Under the pieces are notes generated by a model. It searched no databases. It was not told the DNA's origin and saw only the letters and a list, made by a program, of their open reading frames with translations. This document shows, one piece after another, positions 18,697 to 25,399 of a stretch of DNA of 64,000 bases. Position 1 is the stretch's first letter; every line of letters starts with the position of its first letter. The position numbers and the translations under genes were made by a program. This DNA is from Paenibacillus endophyticus (GTDB lineage: Bacteria; Bacillota; Bacilli; Paenibacillales; Paenibacillaceae). The stretch covers positions 1 through 64,000 of the forward strand of contig NZ_JACHXW010000006.1 in the NCBI RefSeq assembly GCF_014192395.1, written 5' to 3'.

Positions 18697-19461
18697 ATGG
18701 TCGAGAATGAATCCAATTATTCAGCCGCTAATTACAGAACGCCGGATGGCGCTCCGGCTGATATCGTCATCTTTACGATCGTCTCTACCGAGAAGCAGTC
18801 GGCTAAGAAAGCACTGCCAACCCGCGAGCTGCATGTCATGCTGATCCAGCGGAACATCTGGCCCTTCGAAGGACAATGGGCGCTGCCAGGCGGATTCACG
18901 CAGGAGAACGAGACCGTCTACGAATGCGCGAAGCGCGAGCTTCAGGAAGAAACATCGATCGAAGACGTGCACATCGAATATTTCAATGTGTACAGCACGC
19001 CTGGCCGCGATCCGCGGGGCTGGATTATCTCGCATGCATTCCTTGCGCTGGTCAATGAAAAGCTTCTGGCGCACAGGGCGGCGGCCGTTGATGCTTCGGA
19101 TGTACGGCTGTTTACCGTAGAGGAAGCGCTGCGGATGGATCTTGCTTTTGACCATAAACAGATTCTATCCGACGCTCTGGAGGGCATACGGAAGAAAATG
19201 CTGACGACGACGATCGCGAGGGAGTTCCTGCCTGAGGAGTTTACGCTGAGCGAGCTGTATCAGGTTATACAGACGGTGGTTCAAGATTTCGAGGAGCCGA
19301 ACTTCATTCGCAAGCTGACCTCGACCAAAAGCCGCAGCACAATTATCGAGGAAGCGGCGGACGAGAACGGATTGCCGAAACAATCGAAGCAATATTCGCA
19401 GCGTGCTGCGCAGTTGTACCGGTTCACGAAGGAAGAGCCCCAGTTGTCTATCTACAGCTGA
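18697..19461 (+). CDS. Nudix protein, NrtR-like NAD regulator
   Basis: Protein of 254 residues. The N-terminal Nudix domain (~20-155) is fused to a C-terminal winged-helix-like region (~165-250), the layout of NrtR, an ADP-ribose-responsive repressor of NAD genes. The Nudix box runs GFTQENE...AKRELQEETS; the conserved Gly near its end is Ser, while the metal-binding REL..EE is kept, so hydrolysis may be weak or absent. AGGAGAG precedes the ATG. It leads an operon with a PRPP-synthetase-like and a NAMPT-like gene, which supports a role in NAD control. It could also be a real ADP-ribose or NADH pyrophosphatase. Confidence 0.82.
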   Translation: MVENESNYSAANYRTPDGAPADIVIFTIVSTEKQSAKKALPTRELHVMLIQRNIWPFEGQWALPGGFTQENETVYECAKRELQEETSIEDVHIEYFNVYSTPGRDPRGWIISHAFLALVNEKLLAHRAAAVDASDVRLFTVEEALRMDLAFDHKQILSDALEGIRKKMLTTTIAREFLPEEFTLSELYQVIQTVVQDFEEPNFIRKLTSTKSRSTIIEEAADENGLPKQSKQYSQRAAQLYRFTKEEPQLSIYS

Positions 19462-19484
19462 ACGCTAACGAGGAGAGTGAAGGC

Positions 19485-20294
19485 ATGCTGAAGTTTAATG
19501 GAGTGGAGCTAGGTCTAAAGCAATTCCCGAACGGGGAGACATTGATTAACGGCGATGAAATTTTAATGCATATGGCGGAATTCAATACGATCGTGTGGAA
19601 GTACGAGGACGACGGCGATCTCATTAAGCTGATGTTTGTCAAAAGCTACCTCGATGACCGAAGAGTCAGATGTACGCTTACGATCTATTATATGCCTTAC
19701 AGCCGGATGGATCGCATAGAGGGGACCTCTGCCTTCACGCTGAAATATACGGCTGCCTTCATCAATCAATTGAACTTTGAATCGGTTACGGTGATCGAGC
19801 CGCATTCGGATGTGACGCTTGCGCTTATTGACCGCAGCATCGGCAAATATCCGACGATTCAACTGCTGGAGCAGGTGGCGGCTGAGGTAGGCTTTGATGC
19901 CGGGCAGGACTATCTGTTCTTCCCGGATGCGGGGGCTCAGAAGCGGTACAGCAAGGTAGAGGGGTATAAGCAGCTGGTAGGCTTCAAGGCGAGAGATTTC
20001 CAGACGGGACAGATCACGAGTCTCGAGGTTGTAGGCAACGTGGAGCGGAAGGGTTTCACAGCCATTATTGTCGATGATCTTTGCTCGTATGGCGGTACCT
20101 TCATGCTTAGCGCAGAGAAGCTGAAAGCGATTGGAGCATCGCATATCTACTTGCTGGTCGCACACTGCGAGAATTCGATTTACAAAGGAAAAATACTAGA
20201 ATCGGATCTCATCGATAAAGTATTCACGACCGATACGATACTCAGTCAAGCCGGGCATGAAAAAATTCGCATATACGAAATGGGAGGCCTATAA
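19485..20294 (+). CDS. Divergent ribose-phosphate pyrophosphokinase-like protein
   Basis: Phosphoribosyltransferase-fold protein of 269 residues, shorter than housekeeping PRPP synthetase (~315). The PRPP-binding loop is VDDLCSYGGTF (D197/D198) instead of the usual VDD..DTGGT, and EPHSD (105-109) replaces the classical DLHA..I.GFF loop. Such divergent forms occur beside NAMPT-like genes in phages. In the phage NAD+-reconstitution pathway NARP1 the equivalent enzyme (Adps) pyrophosphorylates ADP-ribose rather than ribose 5-phosphate. The product here is therefore PRPP or ADP-ribose pyrophosphate. Its stop is 1 nt before the NAMPT-like start, so the two are tightly coupled. Confidence 0.82.
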   Translation: MLKFNGVELGLKQFPNGETLINGDEILMHMAEFNTIVWKYEDDGDLIKLMFVKSYLDDRRVRCTLTIYYMPYSRMDRIEGTSAFTLKYTAAFINQLNFESVTVIEPHSDVTLALIDRSIGKYPTIQLLEQVAAEVGFDAGQDYLFFPDAGAQKRYSKVEGYKQLVGFKARDFQTGQITSLEVVGNVERKGFTAIIVDDLCSYGGTFMLSAEKLKAIGASHIYLLVAHCENSIYKGKILESDLIDKVFTTDTILSQAGHEKIRIYEMGGL

Positions 20295-20295
20295 A

Positions 20296-21780
20296 ATGAC
20301 TAAAACTTTCGTTTATCCAGCAACGCTGCTATGTGACTTCTACAAGGTTAGCCACAAAAACCAGTATCCAAAGGGAACGGAGCTTGTCTATTCGACCTGG
20401 ACCGCGCGCACAAGCCGGTTGGAAGGTATCAATGAGGTCGTCGCTTTCGGCTTCCAATCGTTCATTAAGCAATATTTGATTGCCTACTTCAATGAGAATT
20501 TCTTTGCCCGGGCCAAAGAAGACGTTGCCGCCGAATACAAACGGCTGATCCAATACGCACTTGGCGAAGCGAACCCGGATGCCTCGCATATCGAGGAGCT
20601 GCATGATCTTGGTTATTTGCCAATTCGAATCAAAGCGATCAAAGAAGGCACATTAGTGCCCGTAAGAGTTCCGATGCTGACGATCGAGAACACGAACCCT
20701 GCTTTCTTCTGGCTGACGAACTATCTGGAAACGCTGATGTCATGCCAATTGTGGATGCCGGCTACCAGTGCGACGCTTGCTTTCGAATACCGCAAAATAT
20801 TGGAGGCTTATGCGCTTCAGACAAACGGGGACAGTACGGGCGTACCCTTCCAAGGACATGATTTCTCGATGCGGGGCATGGGGGCGCTCGAATCGGCGCT
20901 TGGCAGCAGCGCAGGGCATCTCTTATCGTTCACGGGCACCGATACGATTCCGGCTATTATTTATTTGGAAAACTATTATAATGCTAACATTGAGAACGAA
21001 TTGGTAGGCACCTCGATTCCGGCGACGGAGCACAGCGTCATGTGCGCGCATGGACGTGACGAGATGGCGTCGTACCGCTATTTGATCAAAGAGGTGTATC
21101 CAAACGGCTTTGTCTCGATCGTATCGGACACTTGGGATTTATGGACGGTGCTGGACGTCGTTATCCGCGGCCTGAAGGATGATATTATGAGCAGGGACGG
21201 CAAGGTGGTCATCCGTCCGGACAGCGGAGACCCGGTTAACATCATTTGCGGCGATCCGAACGGGGAAAGCGAGTTCGAGCGCAAAGGCGTCATCGAGATT
21301 TTATGGGATATTTTTGGCGGAACCGTTACGGAGAAAGGCTACAAGCAGCTTGACAGCCACATCGGAGCTATCTATGGCGATGCGATTACGATCTCGCGCT
21401 GCAGAGAGATCTGCGAGAGGCTGGCTGCCAAAGGCTTCGCCTCGACGAATATGGTATTCGGCATCGGATCGTTCACGTACCAATACAACACCCGCGACAC
21501 CTTCGGCTTTGCTTTGAAATCGACATTCACGATCGTTGAAGGCGAAGAACGCAAAATTTATAAGGACCCTAAAACCGATAACGGCGTGAAAAAATCGCAA
21601 ACGGGACTAGTGCTGGTTACCGAGCAGGACGGGAAGCTTGCGTTCACCGATAACTTAAGCGTAGCGGAATATGAAGCGCGCAAAGCGGAGGATCAGCTCG
21701 AGGTTGTATTCGAGGACGGGAAGCTGGTTCAGGATTTGACGCTGGCCGAGGTACGCGCGAACTTATTGGCTCATTTATAA
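20296..21780 (+). CDS. nadV: Nicotinamide phosphoribosyltransferase-like enzyme
   Basis: NAMPT-family protein of 494 residues, the same length as the eukaryotic enzyme. Conserved parts: an N-terminal FYKVSHKNQYP block, H246 in ATEHS (counterpart of the NAMPT phosphohistidine), SDTWDLW, and R307/D309 in VIRPDSGDP. It transfers nicotinamide onto a pyrophosphorylated donor: PRPP to give NMN, or, if the partner makes ADP-ribose pyrophosphate as in NARP1, directly NAD+. GGGAGG lies just before the ATG, inside the end of the upstream gene. The separate nicotinate enzyme PncB is at 51.9 kb, so two precursor routes coexist. Confidence 0.93.
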   Translation: MTKTFVYPATLLCDFYKVSHKNQYPKGTELVYSTWTARTSRLEGINEVVAFGFQSFIKQYLIAYFNENFFARAKEDVAAEYKRLIQYALGEANPDASHIEELHDLGYLPIRIKAIKEGTLVPVRVPMLTIENTNPAFFWLTNYLETLMSCQLWMPATSATLAFEYRKILEAYALQTNGDSTGVPFQGHDFSMRGMGALESALGSSAGHLLSFTGTDTIPAIIYLENYYNANIENELVGTSIPATEHSVMCAHGRDEMASYRYLIKEVYPNGFVSIVSDTWDLWTVLDVVIRGLKDDIMSRDGKVVIRPDSGDPVNIICGDPNGESEFERKGVIEILWDIFGGTVTEKGYKQLDSHIGAIYGDAITISRCREICERLAAKGFASTNMVFGIGSFTYQYNTRDTFGFALKSTFTIVEGEERKIYKDPKTDNGVKKSQTGLVLVTEQDGKLAFTDNLSVAEYEARKAEDQLEVVFEDGKLVQDLTLAEVRANLLAHL

Positions 21781-21815
21781 AATAGAGTTAGGCAATTGAA
21801 AGAAAAGGGCAATGA

Positions 21816-21864
21816 AAACAGCGACAGCCAAGGGCATGAAAGAAGCCGGGGGCTGTCGCTGTTT
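21816..21864. terminator. Hairpin terminator after nadV (convergent)
   Basis: AAACAGCGACAGCC pairs perfectly with GGCTGTCGCTGTTT (14 bp, 21-nt loop). No long T-run follows. It lies between convergent genes and probably ends nadV transcription. A second hairpin with the same ACAGCGACAG core lies at 56020-56072. Confidence 0.7.
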
Positions 21865-21869
21865 GCTTA

Positions 21870-21914
21870 TTGCAGAAAGCTCAATTGCAGAAAGCTCAAT
21901 TGCAGAAAGCTCAA
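21870..21914. repeat. Three tandem 15-bp repeats
   Basis: The unit TTGCAGAAAGCTCAA occurs three times head to tail without mismatch, between the nadV hairpin and the 3' end of the VOC gene. It is probably a slippage-prone minisatellite; no function is evident. Confidence 0.95.
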
Positions 21915-21924
21915 AAGTGCGAAA

Positions 21925-22290
21925 TTAACATTTGCAGACCATAAGCATGTTTCCGTCAGGGTCTTTAAAATTAAAATAGTGGCCATGCTCAATGTCGGAT
22001 GCCAGCTCAACCCCTTTGTCCTTCATGAATTGAAATGCTGCTTGAATATCCTCGGTATTGAAATGGAACATCGGCGTTCTTGCAAAGGTGTCGTCCGTAT
22101 AGATTTTACTGTCCAATACGAGGTTTTGCCCATCGTTATTCAGTGGTATGCAGCATAAATGCCCTGCAATAATTTCGAATACAGGCTCTAGTCCGAGTAT
22201 GCCGCAATACCATTCTCTCGCCTTATGAATATCGCTGACTACAACAAAGATAGCACTCACCTTGTTTAGAATAGGGTTAATTGGATTCAC
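21925..22290 (-). CDS. VOC/glyoxalase-family protein
   Basis: Small protein of 121 residues with the paired beta-alpha-beta-beta-beta modules of the vicinal-oxygen-chelate fold. It contains VSDIHKAREWYCGILGLEP at the start and FKDPDGNMLMV near the C-terminus, a typical end motif. The family includes glyoxalases, dioxygenases and antibiotic-binding proteins; the substrate is unknown. The start is GTG with GGAG very close, so a GTG ten codons in is an alternative. It is the only minus-strand gene inside the NAD/RNA-repair region. Confidence 0.85.
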   Translation of the reverse strand: MNPINPILNKVSAIFVVVSDIHKAREWYCGILGLEPVFEIIAGHLCCIPLNNDGQNLVLDSKIYTDDTFARTPMFHFNTEDIQAAFQFMKDKGVELASDIEHGHYFNFKDPDGNMLMVCKC

Positions 22291-22392
22291 GCTCCTTTTT
22301 AATTCAGGTATATTTTACCATAAATTAAGCTCCCTCGGTGAAGGAGAATATGTAGTCTCGATCGGAGGCCAATCCTATTTTCACAAAAAGGA

Positions 22393-22425
22393 TTGACACA
22401 TGCCGGGTATTGGGAATATTATGAT
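22393..22425 (+). promoter_or_regulatory. Promoter of the rtcB leader
   Basis: TTGACA (22393-22398), 18-nt spacer, TATTAT (22417-22422). The flanks AAAGGATTGACA, ATTATGAT and ATCAAAT-GAAA match the promoter at 18621 in order and nearly in spacing, while the spacer itself differs. The strong ribosome site AAAGGAGG for the short leader ORF begins about 15 nt after the -10. Confidence 0.75.
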
Positions 22426-22454
22426 GTAAATCAAATGAAAGGAGGCCGATGACA

Positions 22455-22610
22455 ATGTTCCCATTCCAACTAGAACCATACAATTTAGAATTAAGCAGTC
22501 TAGAACAAAGCATTTCAGAACAAAACACAGCTTCATATCGCAAGTCCATTGCATCGGCCTCTGCGGGGCCTATGCCTGTTTTCAAATCTGCTGCATGCTG
22601 CGGCATTTAG
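22455..22610 (+). CDS. 51-residue leader peptide upstream of rtcB
   Basis: Short ORF with a near-perfect ribosome site (AAAGGAGG, 9 nt before the ATG), so it is very likely translated. The product starts MFPFQLEPYN and ends SAACCGI. It has no membrane segment and no recognised domain. The stop lies 17 nt before a strong terminator that precedes rtcB, the arrangement of a transcription attenuator. Its middle part (GAATTAAGCA... at DNA level) is related to the second leader ORF at 24144. GTCCAT at 22544-22549 could pair with ATGGAC in the terminator's 5' arm as an antiterminator, which is a guess. The Cys-Cys-Gly tail could also suggest a modified peptide, but no maturation genes are near. Confidence 0.65.
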   Translation: MFPFQLEPYNLELSSLEQSISEQNTASYRKSIASASAGPMPVFKSAACCGI

Positions 22611-22627
22611 GAAGCGAAGGCGCAAGT

Positions 22628-22661
22628 AAAGCCATGGACATTACAGGTCCATGGCTTTTTT
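22628..22661 (+). terminator. Leader terminator/attenuator before rtcB
   Basis: GCCATGGAC / GTCCATGGC perfect stem with ATTACAG loop, flanked by AAA and a run of six T, between the leader ORF and rtcB. rtcB has no other evident promoter, so its expression should need read-through. The stem core CCATGGAC/GTCCATGG is repeated at 24311-24344. Confidence 0.85.
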
Positions 22662-22695
22662 GTGTTCATTTGATTATTGAGGAGATTAATCGTTT

Positions 22696-24114
22696 ATGAA
22701 AGAAACCTATTACCAAAACGTACAGCTGCCATCGGGGCAGGTACACGTATATGCAGGACCCGAGCTATTCGCGTCCTTAGACTATAAAGTATTTGAAATG
22801 GCGAACAACAATTTGCAAATTCCGAATCAGGTGTATATGAGCTACACGCCGGACGTTCATGTCGGCATTGGAACCTGCATTGGCACGACAGCGGTATGGA
22901 ATGCGAGCGACGGCTTCGTATCCCCTTCCATCGTCGGCAGCGATATTGGGTGCGGGATGCGGGTGCAGCTCACGAGCCTGCACAAGGATGATCTGAAGGA
23001 GGTTAAGCTGCGTCGGAAGCTGGTTCGGGCGATCGAGAAGCATTTGCCTGTCGAGGAGCATGCCAGAGGCCACTTCTCGGATATAAGGCTGGAGCATGTC
23101 GTCAAAAAGGGGCTGCACGGCTTGCCGAAGAAATATATCCCGGATGCGTACACGCCGCGCAAAGCGACGTCGCTGACCCATGTGGAGAGCAGCAGATTCG
23201 ATTTCGACGAGGATGTGCTGGATATATTCCCGGAGATGGTCTGGCACCGCGCGCATCGACAGCTGGGTACGCTCGGCGGCGGCAATCATTTCGTCGAAAT
23301 CCAAGCGATCGAGATCGCGGAGGAGAATCGGGAGATCGCCGAGGCTTGGGGATTGTACGACGGCCAAGTCGTCATTATGATTCATTCCGGCTCCCGCGCC
23401 TGGGGGGGCGCGGTCAGCCAATACTGCGGTACCGATATTGCCAAAATGATGCGGCAAGAGGGGATCGGCACCGCTGATCCCAAGCTGCTCTATGCGCCGC
23501 TCTCCCATCCGCTCGGGCAAACGTACGTGAATCTCATGTACTCCGCATTGAATTATGCGGTAGTGAACCGTCACTTGATTGCTTATGCGGTTCGCGAGGC
23601 AGGCAAGGATATATTCGGACCGAAGTTCGAGCTGCGCACGCTGTATGATCTTATGCATAATTATGCTTGGGAAGAGCAGATGGATGAACGATCGTATTTC
23701 GTACACCGCAAAGGGGCGACTAGAGCGCTGCCCGCCGGCCATCCGGACAATCCGGAGGCGTACCGGGCAACCGGGCATCCCGCGCTTATACCAGGCTCGA
23801 TGGGAACATCCTCCTACATTATGGTCGGCAGCCCGGAGGGGAAAGCGAATCATTACTCGATCTGCCACGGAGCGGGACGCATTCGTTCTCGAAACGCCAC
23901 GAAGCAGCTAGTATCGGTAGAAGAGGTAGCGGCTGCGATGCGGGTAGGGACGGAGGATGAAATCGTGGTGAATCAGCGCTCGATGGAGTCGCTTGTGGAT
24001 GAATCGCCGCAGGCGTATAAGGATGTTGATCAAATTATTGAGAGCGTGGTAGGCGCCGGACTTGCGCGGGTCGTTGCGAAGTGCAGACCGCTCGCAGCCG
24101 TAAAAGGAAAGTAA
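22696..24114 (+). CDS. rtcB: RNA-splicing ligase RtcB
   Basis: GTP-dependent RNA ligase of 472 residues that joins 2',3'-cyclic-phosphate or 3'-phosphate ends to 5'-OH ends. Signature motifs are complete: DVHVGIG, SDIGCGM (metal-binding Asp/Cys), LGGGNHFVE, HSGSRAWG and CHGAGR with H391 as the residue that takes GMP. No archease gene is nearby. GAGGAG lies ~11 nt before the ATG. It is preceded by a leader peptide and attenuator, and the other RNA-repair genes follow. It can restore RNAs cut by metal-independent ribonucleases, such as tRNA-cleaving toxins. Confidence 0.97.
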   Translation: MKETYYQNVQLPSGQVHVYAGPELFASLDYKVFEMANNNLQIPNQVYMSYTPDVHVGIGTCIGTTAVWNASDGFVSPSIVGSDIGCGMRVQLTSLHKDDLKEVKLRRKLVRAIEKHLPVEEHARGHFSDIRLEHVVKKGLHGLPKKYIPDAYTPRKATSLTHVESSRFDFDEDVLDIFPEMVWHRAHRQLGTLGGGNHFVEIQAIEIAEENREIAEAWGLYDGQVVIMIHSGSRAWGGAVSQYCGTDIAKMMRQEGIGTADPKLLYAPLSHPLGQTYVNLMYSALNYAVVNRHLIAYAVREAGKDIFGPKFELRTLYDLMHNYAWEEQMDERSYFVHRKGATRALPAGHPDNPEAYRATGHPALIPGSMGTSSYIMVGSPEGKANHYSICHGAGRIRSRNATKQLVSVEEVAAAMRVGTEDEIVVNQRSMESLVDESPQAYKDVDQIIESVVGAGLARVVAKCRPLAAVKGK

Positions 24115-24143
24115 AATAAAGGAAAATAGGGGGTGCGGGGAGA

Positions 24144-24254
24144 ATGCTAAATCAACATCTAAGTGAGCGGTTATTCAACGAGAGTCAGGAATTAAGCAAT
24201 AACATTGCAGCACAAGAACATAGCCCTACCCGCCGAACCCGCGATCTTAAATGA
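24144..24254 (+). CDS. 36-residue leader peptide downstream of rtcB
   Basis: Short ORF with GGGGAGA before the ATG; product begins MLNQHLSERLFN and ends RRTRDLK. DNA blocks GAATTAAGCA and ATTGCAGCACAAGAACATAGC-like align with the first leader ORF, giving a shared ELS..I..Q..S peptide pattern, so the two leaders look duplicated. It lies 29 nt after rtcB and before a terminator and the nucleotidyltransferase gene. Its function is unknown; I infer attenuation control. Confidence 0.5.
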   Translation: MLNQHLSERLFNESQELSNNIAAQEHSPTRRTRDLK

Positions 24255-24269
24255 TGGGAGGGCATGCGC

Positions 24270-24311
24270 ATGCAGCGCGAAGAGCTGCGGCGCTGCCTAT
24301 CCTTGCCTTAA
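24270..24311 (+). CDS. 13-residue mini-ORF abutting a terminator
   Basis: MQREELRRCLSLP, preceded by GGGAGGG 8 nt before its ATG. Its stop codon overlaps the first base of the terminator hairpin at 24311. A GCAGCGC/GCGCTGC hairpin lies inside it. The position of the stop against the stem is what attenuation by a translating ribosome needs. It could equally be chance. Confidence 0.35.
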   Translation: MQREELRRCLSLP

Positions 24312-24344
24312 GACCATGGACGAATGCGTCCATGGTCTTTTTTT
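24311..24344 (+). terminator. Terminator/attenuator before the nucleotidyltransferase
   Basis: AGACCATGGACG / CGTCCATGGTCT, a perfect 12-bp stem with AATG loop and seven T. It shares CCATGGAC/GTCCATGG with the rtcB leader terminator. It separates rtcB from the nucleotidyltransferase-hen1-pnkp genes. Confidence 0.88.
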
Positions 24345-24351
24345 GGAATCG

Positions 24352-24442
24352 AGGAAGGTATAGCCTTAGGCTTAGACTATAAGTTTTCTATATTTCCCGG
24401 AATGAAGCGTGCCGCTCCGCCAAAGAAGGCGATAGCCGTTTC
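24352..24442 (+). repeat. Conserved structured element, copy A
   Basis: First of three related ~85-91-bp elements. Shared blocks in order: AGGAA, CCTTAGGCT, TCTATAT, CGGAATGAA, GCCG, GCC-GTTTC. A GGC-GATA-GCC hairpin sits at the 3' end. It starts a few bases after the T-run of the terminator at 24311-24344 and forms the first part of the leader of the nucleotidyltransferase gene. Copies B (29297) and C (51761) also begin right after terminators. It is either a cis-acting RNA or a dispersed intergenic repeat. Confidence 0.7.
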
Positions 24443-24449
24443 ACCGTGA

Positions 24450-24527
24450 CGTATAGGAAAGGATATGAGATTGAACATCCTTTCTCTATACGTTTCGCCG
24501 AAACAATGGCGTCTATTGAAGGACGCC
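24450..24527 (+). other. Two further leader hairpins before the nucleotidyltransferase
   Basis: A long stem CGTATAGGAAAGGAT / ATCCTTTCTCTATACG (one bulged base, 24450-24492) is followed by GGCGTC / GACGCC (24508-24527). Together with copy A this makes a ~225-nt structured leader that contains no credible ribosome site until 24557. Confidence 0.6.
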
Positions 24528-24571
24528 GTCAGGCGCTTCATCATCTTAGCATAATGAAAGGAGCAATACTT

Positions 24572-25354
24572 ATGACGAGCATACATAGCGAGATCCTGCT
24601 GGAGCTGGGCAGCATAGAGCAGAAGGAGCAGGTCCGAATCTTATATGCCTGCGAATCTGGCAGCAGAGCATGGGGCTTTCCATCCAAGGACAGCGATTAT
24701 GATGTCCGGTTTATTTATGTAAGACCGATCGAATGGTATTTATCGATTTTTGATAAAAGAGACGTAATTGAGCGGCCGATCAACGACATGCTGGATATCA
24801 GTGGCTGGGACCTCAGAAAGGCGCTGAACTTGTTCCGCAAATCGAACCCTCCACTCATGGAATGGCTGCAATCACCGATTCCTTATTACACGAAATATAC
24901 GGTTGCGGAGCAGCTGCGAGGCATCTCGCCGCTGACGTTTTCGCCAAAGTCATGTTTATATCATTACCTTAATATGGCGAAGGGCAACTATAGAGAGTAC
25001 CTGCAGGGCGAGCAAGTTAAGATCAAGAAATATTTTTATGTGCTGCGGCCCATTCTAGCCTGCGGCTGGATCGAAACCTATCAATCGATGCCGCCTATCG
25101 CGTTCGACGAATTGGCCCAGGCGCTTATTCCGAGAGGAAGCGAGCTGTGGTTCACGGTCGAGCAGCTATTGCGTCGCAAAAAGGCTGGCGAGGAGCTTGA
25201 TTATGAGCCGCGCCTGCATCCGATCAATGCTTATTTGGAGGAACGCATCGGCTATTACGAACAATTCGCGCCGCAGCTGAAGCAAGGCGAAGGAGCGCGA
25301 GACGAGCAGCTCGATCATTTGTTCCGCAGCGCATTAGACGAGGTATGGCGTTAA
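24572..25354 (+). CDS. Nucleotidyltransferase, COG3541 (YcgL) type
   Basis: Protein of 260 residues in the DNA-polymerase-beta nucleotidyltransferase superfamily. The catalytic signature GSRAWGFPSKDSDYDVRF supplies the helix-turn motif and the two Asp residues for metal binding, and a helical C-terminal part follows. The ATG at 24572 was chosen because AAAGGAG lies 9 nt upstream; longer reading frames would run through the structured leader. It leads an operon with hen1 and pnkp and probably adds nucleotides to, or trims, damaged RNA ends; this is inferred from context. Confidence 0.85.
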   Translation: MTSIHSEILLELGSIEQKEQVRILYACESGSRAWGFPSKDSDYDVRFIYVRPIEWYLSIFDKRDVIERPINDMLDISGWDLRKALNLFRKSNPPLMEWLQSPIPYYTKYTVAEQLRGISPLTFSPKSCLYHYLNMAKGNYREYLQGEQVKIKKYFYVLRPILACGWIETYQSMPPIAFDELAQALIPRGSELWFTVEQLLRRKKAGEELDYEPRLHPINAYLEERIGYYEQFAPQLKQGEGARDEQLDHLFRSALDEVWR

Positions 25355-25399
25355 TGATTAAGGCCGTTATTTTATTTTATAGGCAAGGGGAAGGTCAAA

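Noticed and set aside
22455..22610. Leader ORF as a ribosomally made, modified peptide precursor because of its Ala-Cys-Cys-Gly tail
   Set aside because: No modification, protease or export gene lies nearby, and its terminator and relation to the second leader fit attenuation better.
24446..24571. N-terminal extension of the nucleotidyltransferase
   Set aside because: The extra codons are the structured leader (two stems) and there is no ribosome site; AAAGGAG before 24572 is clear.
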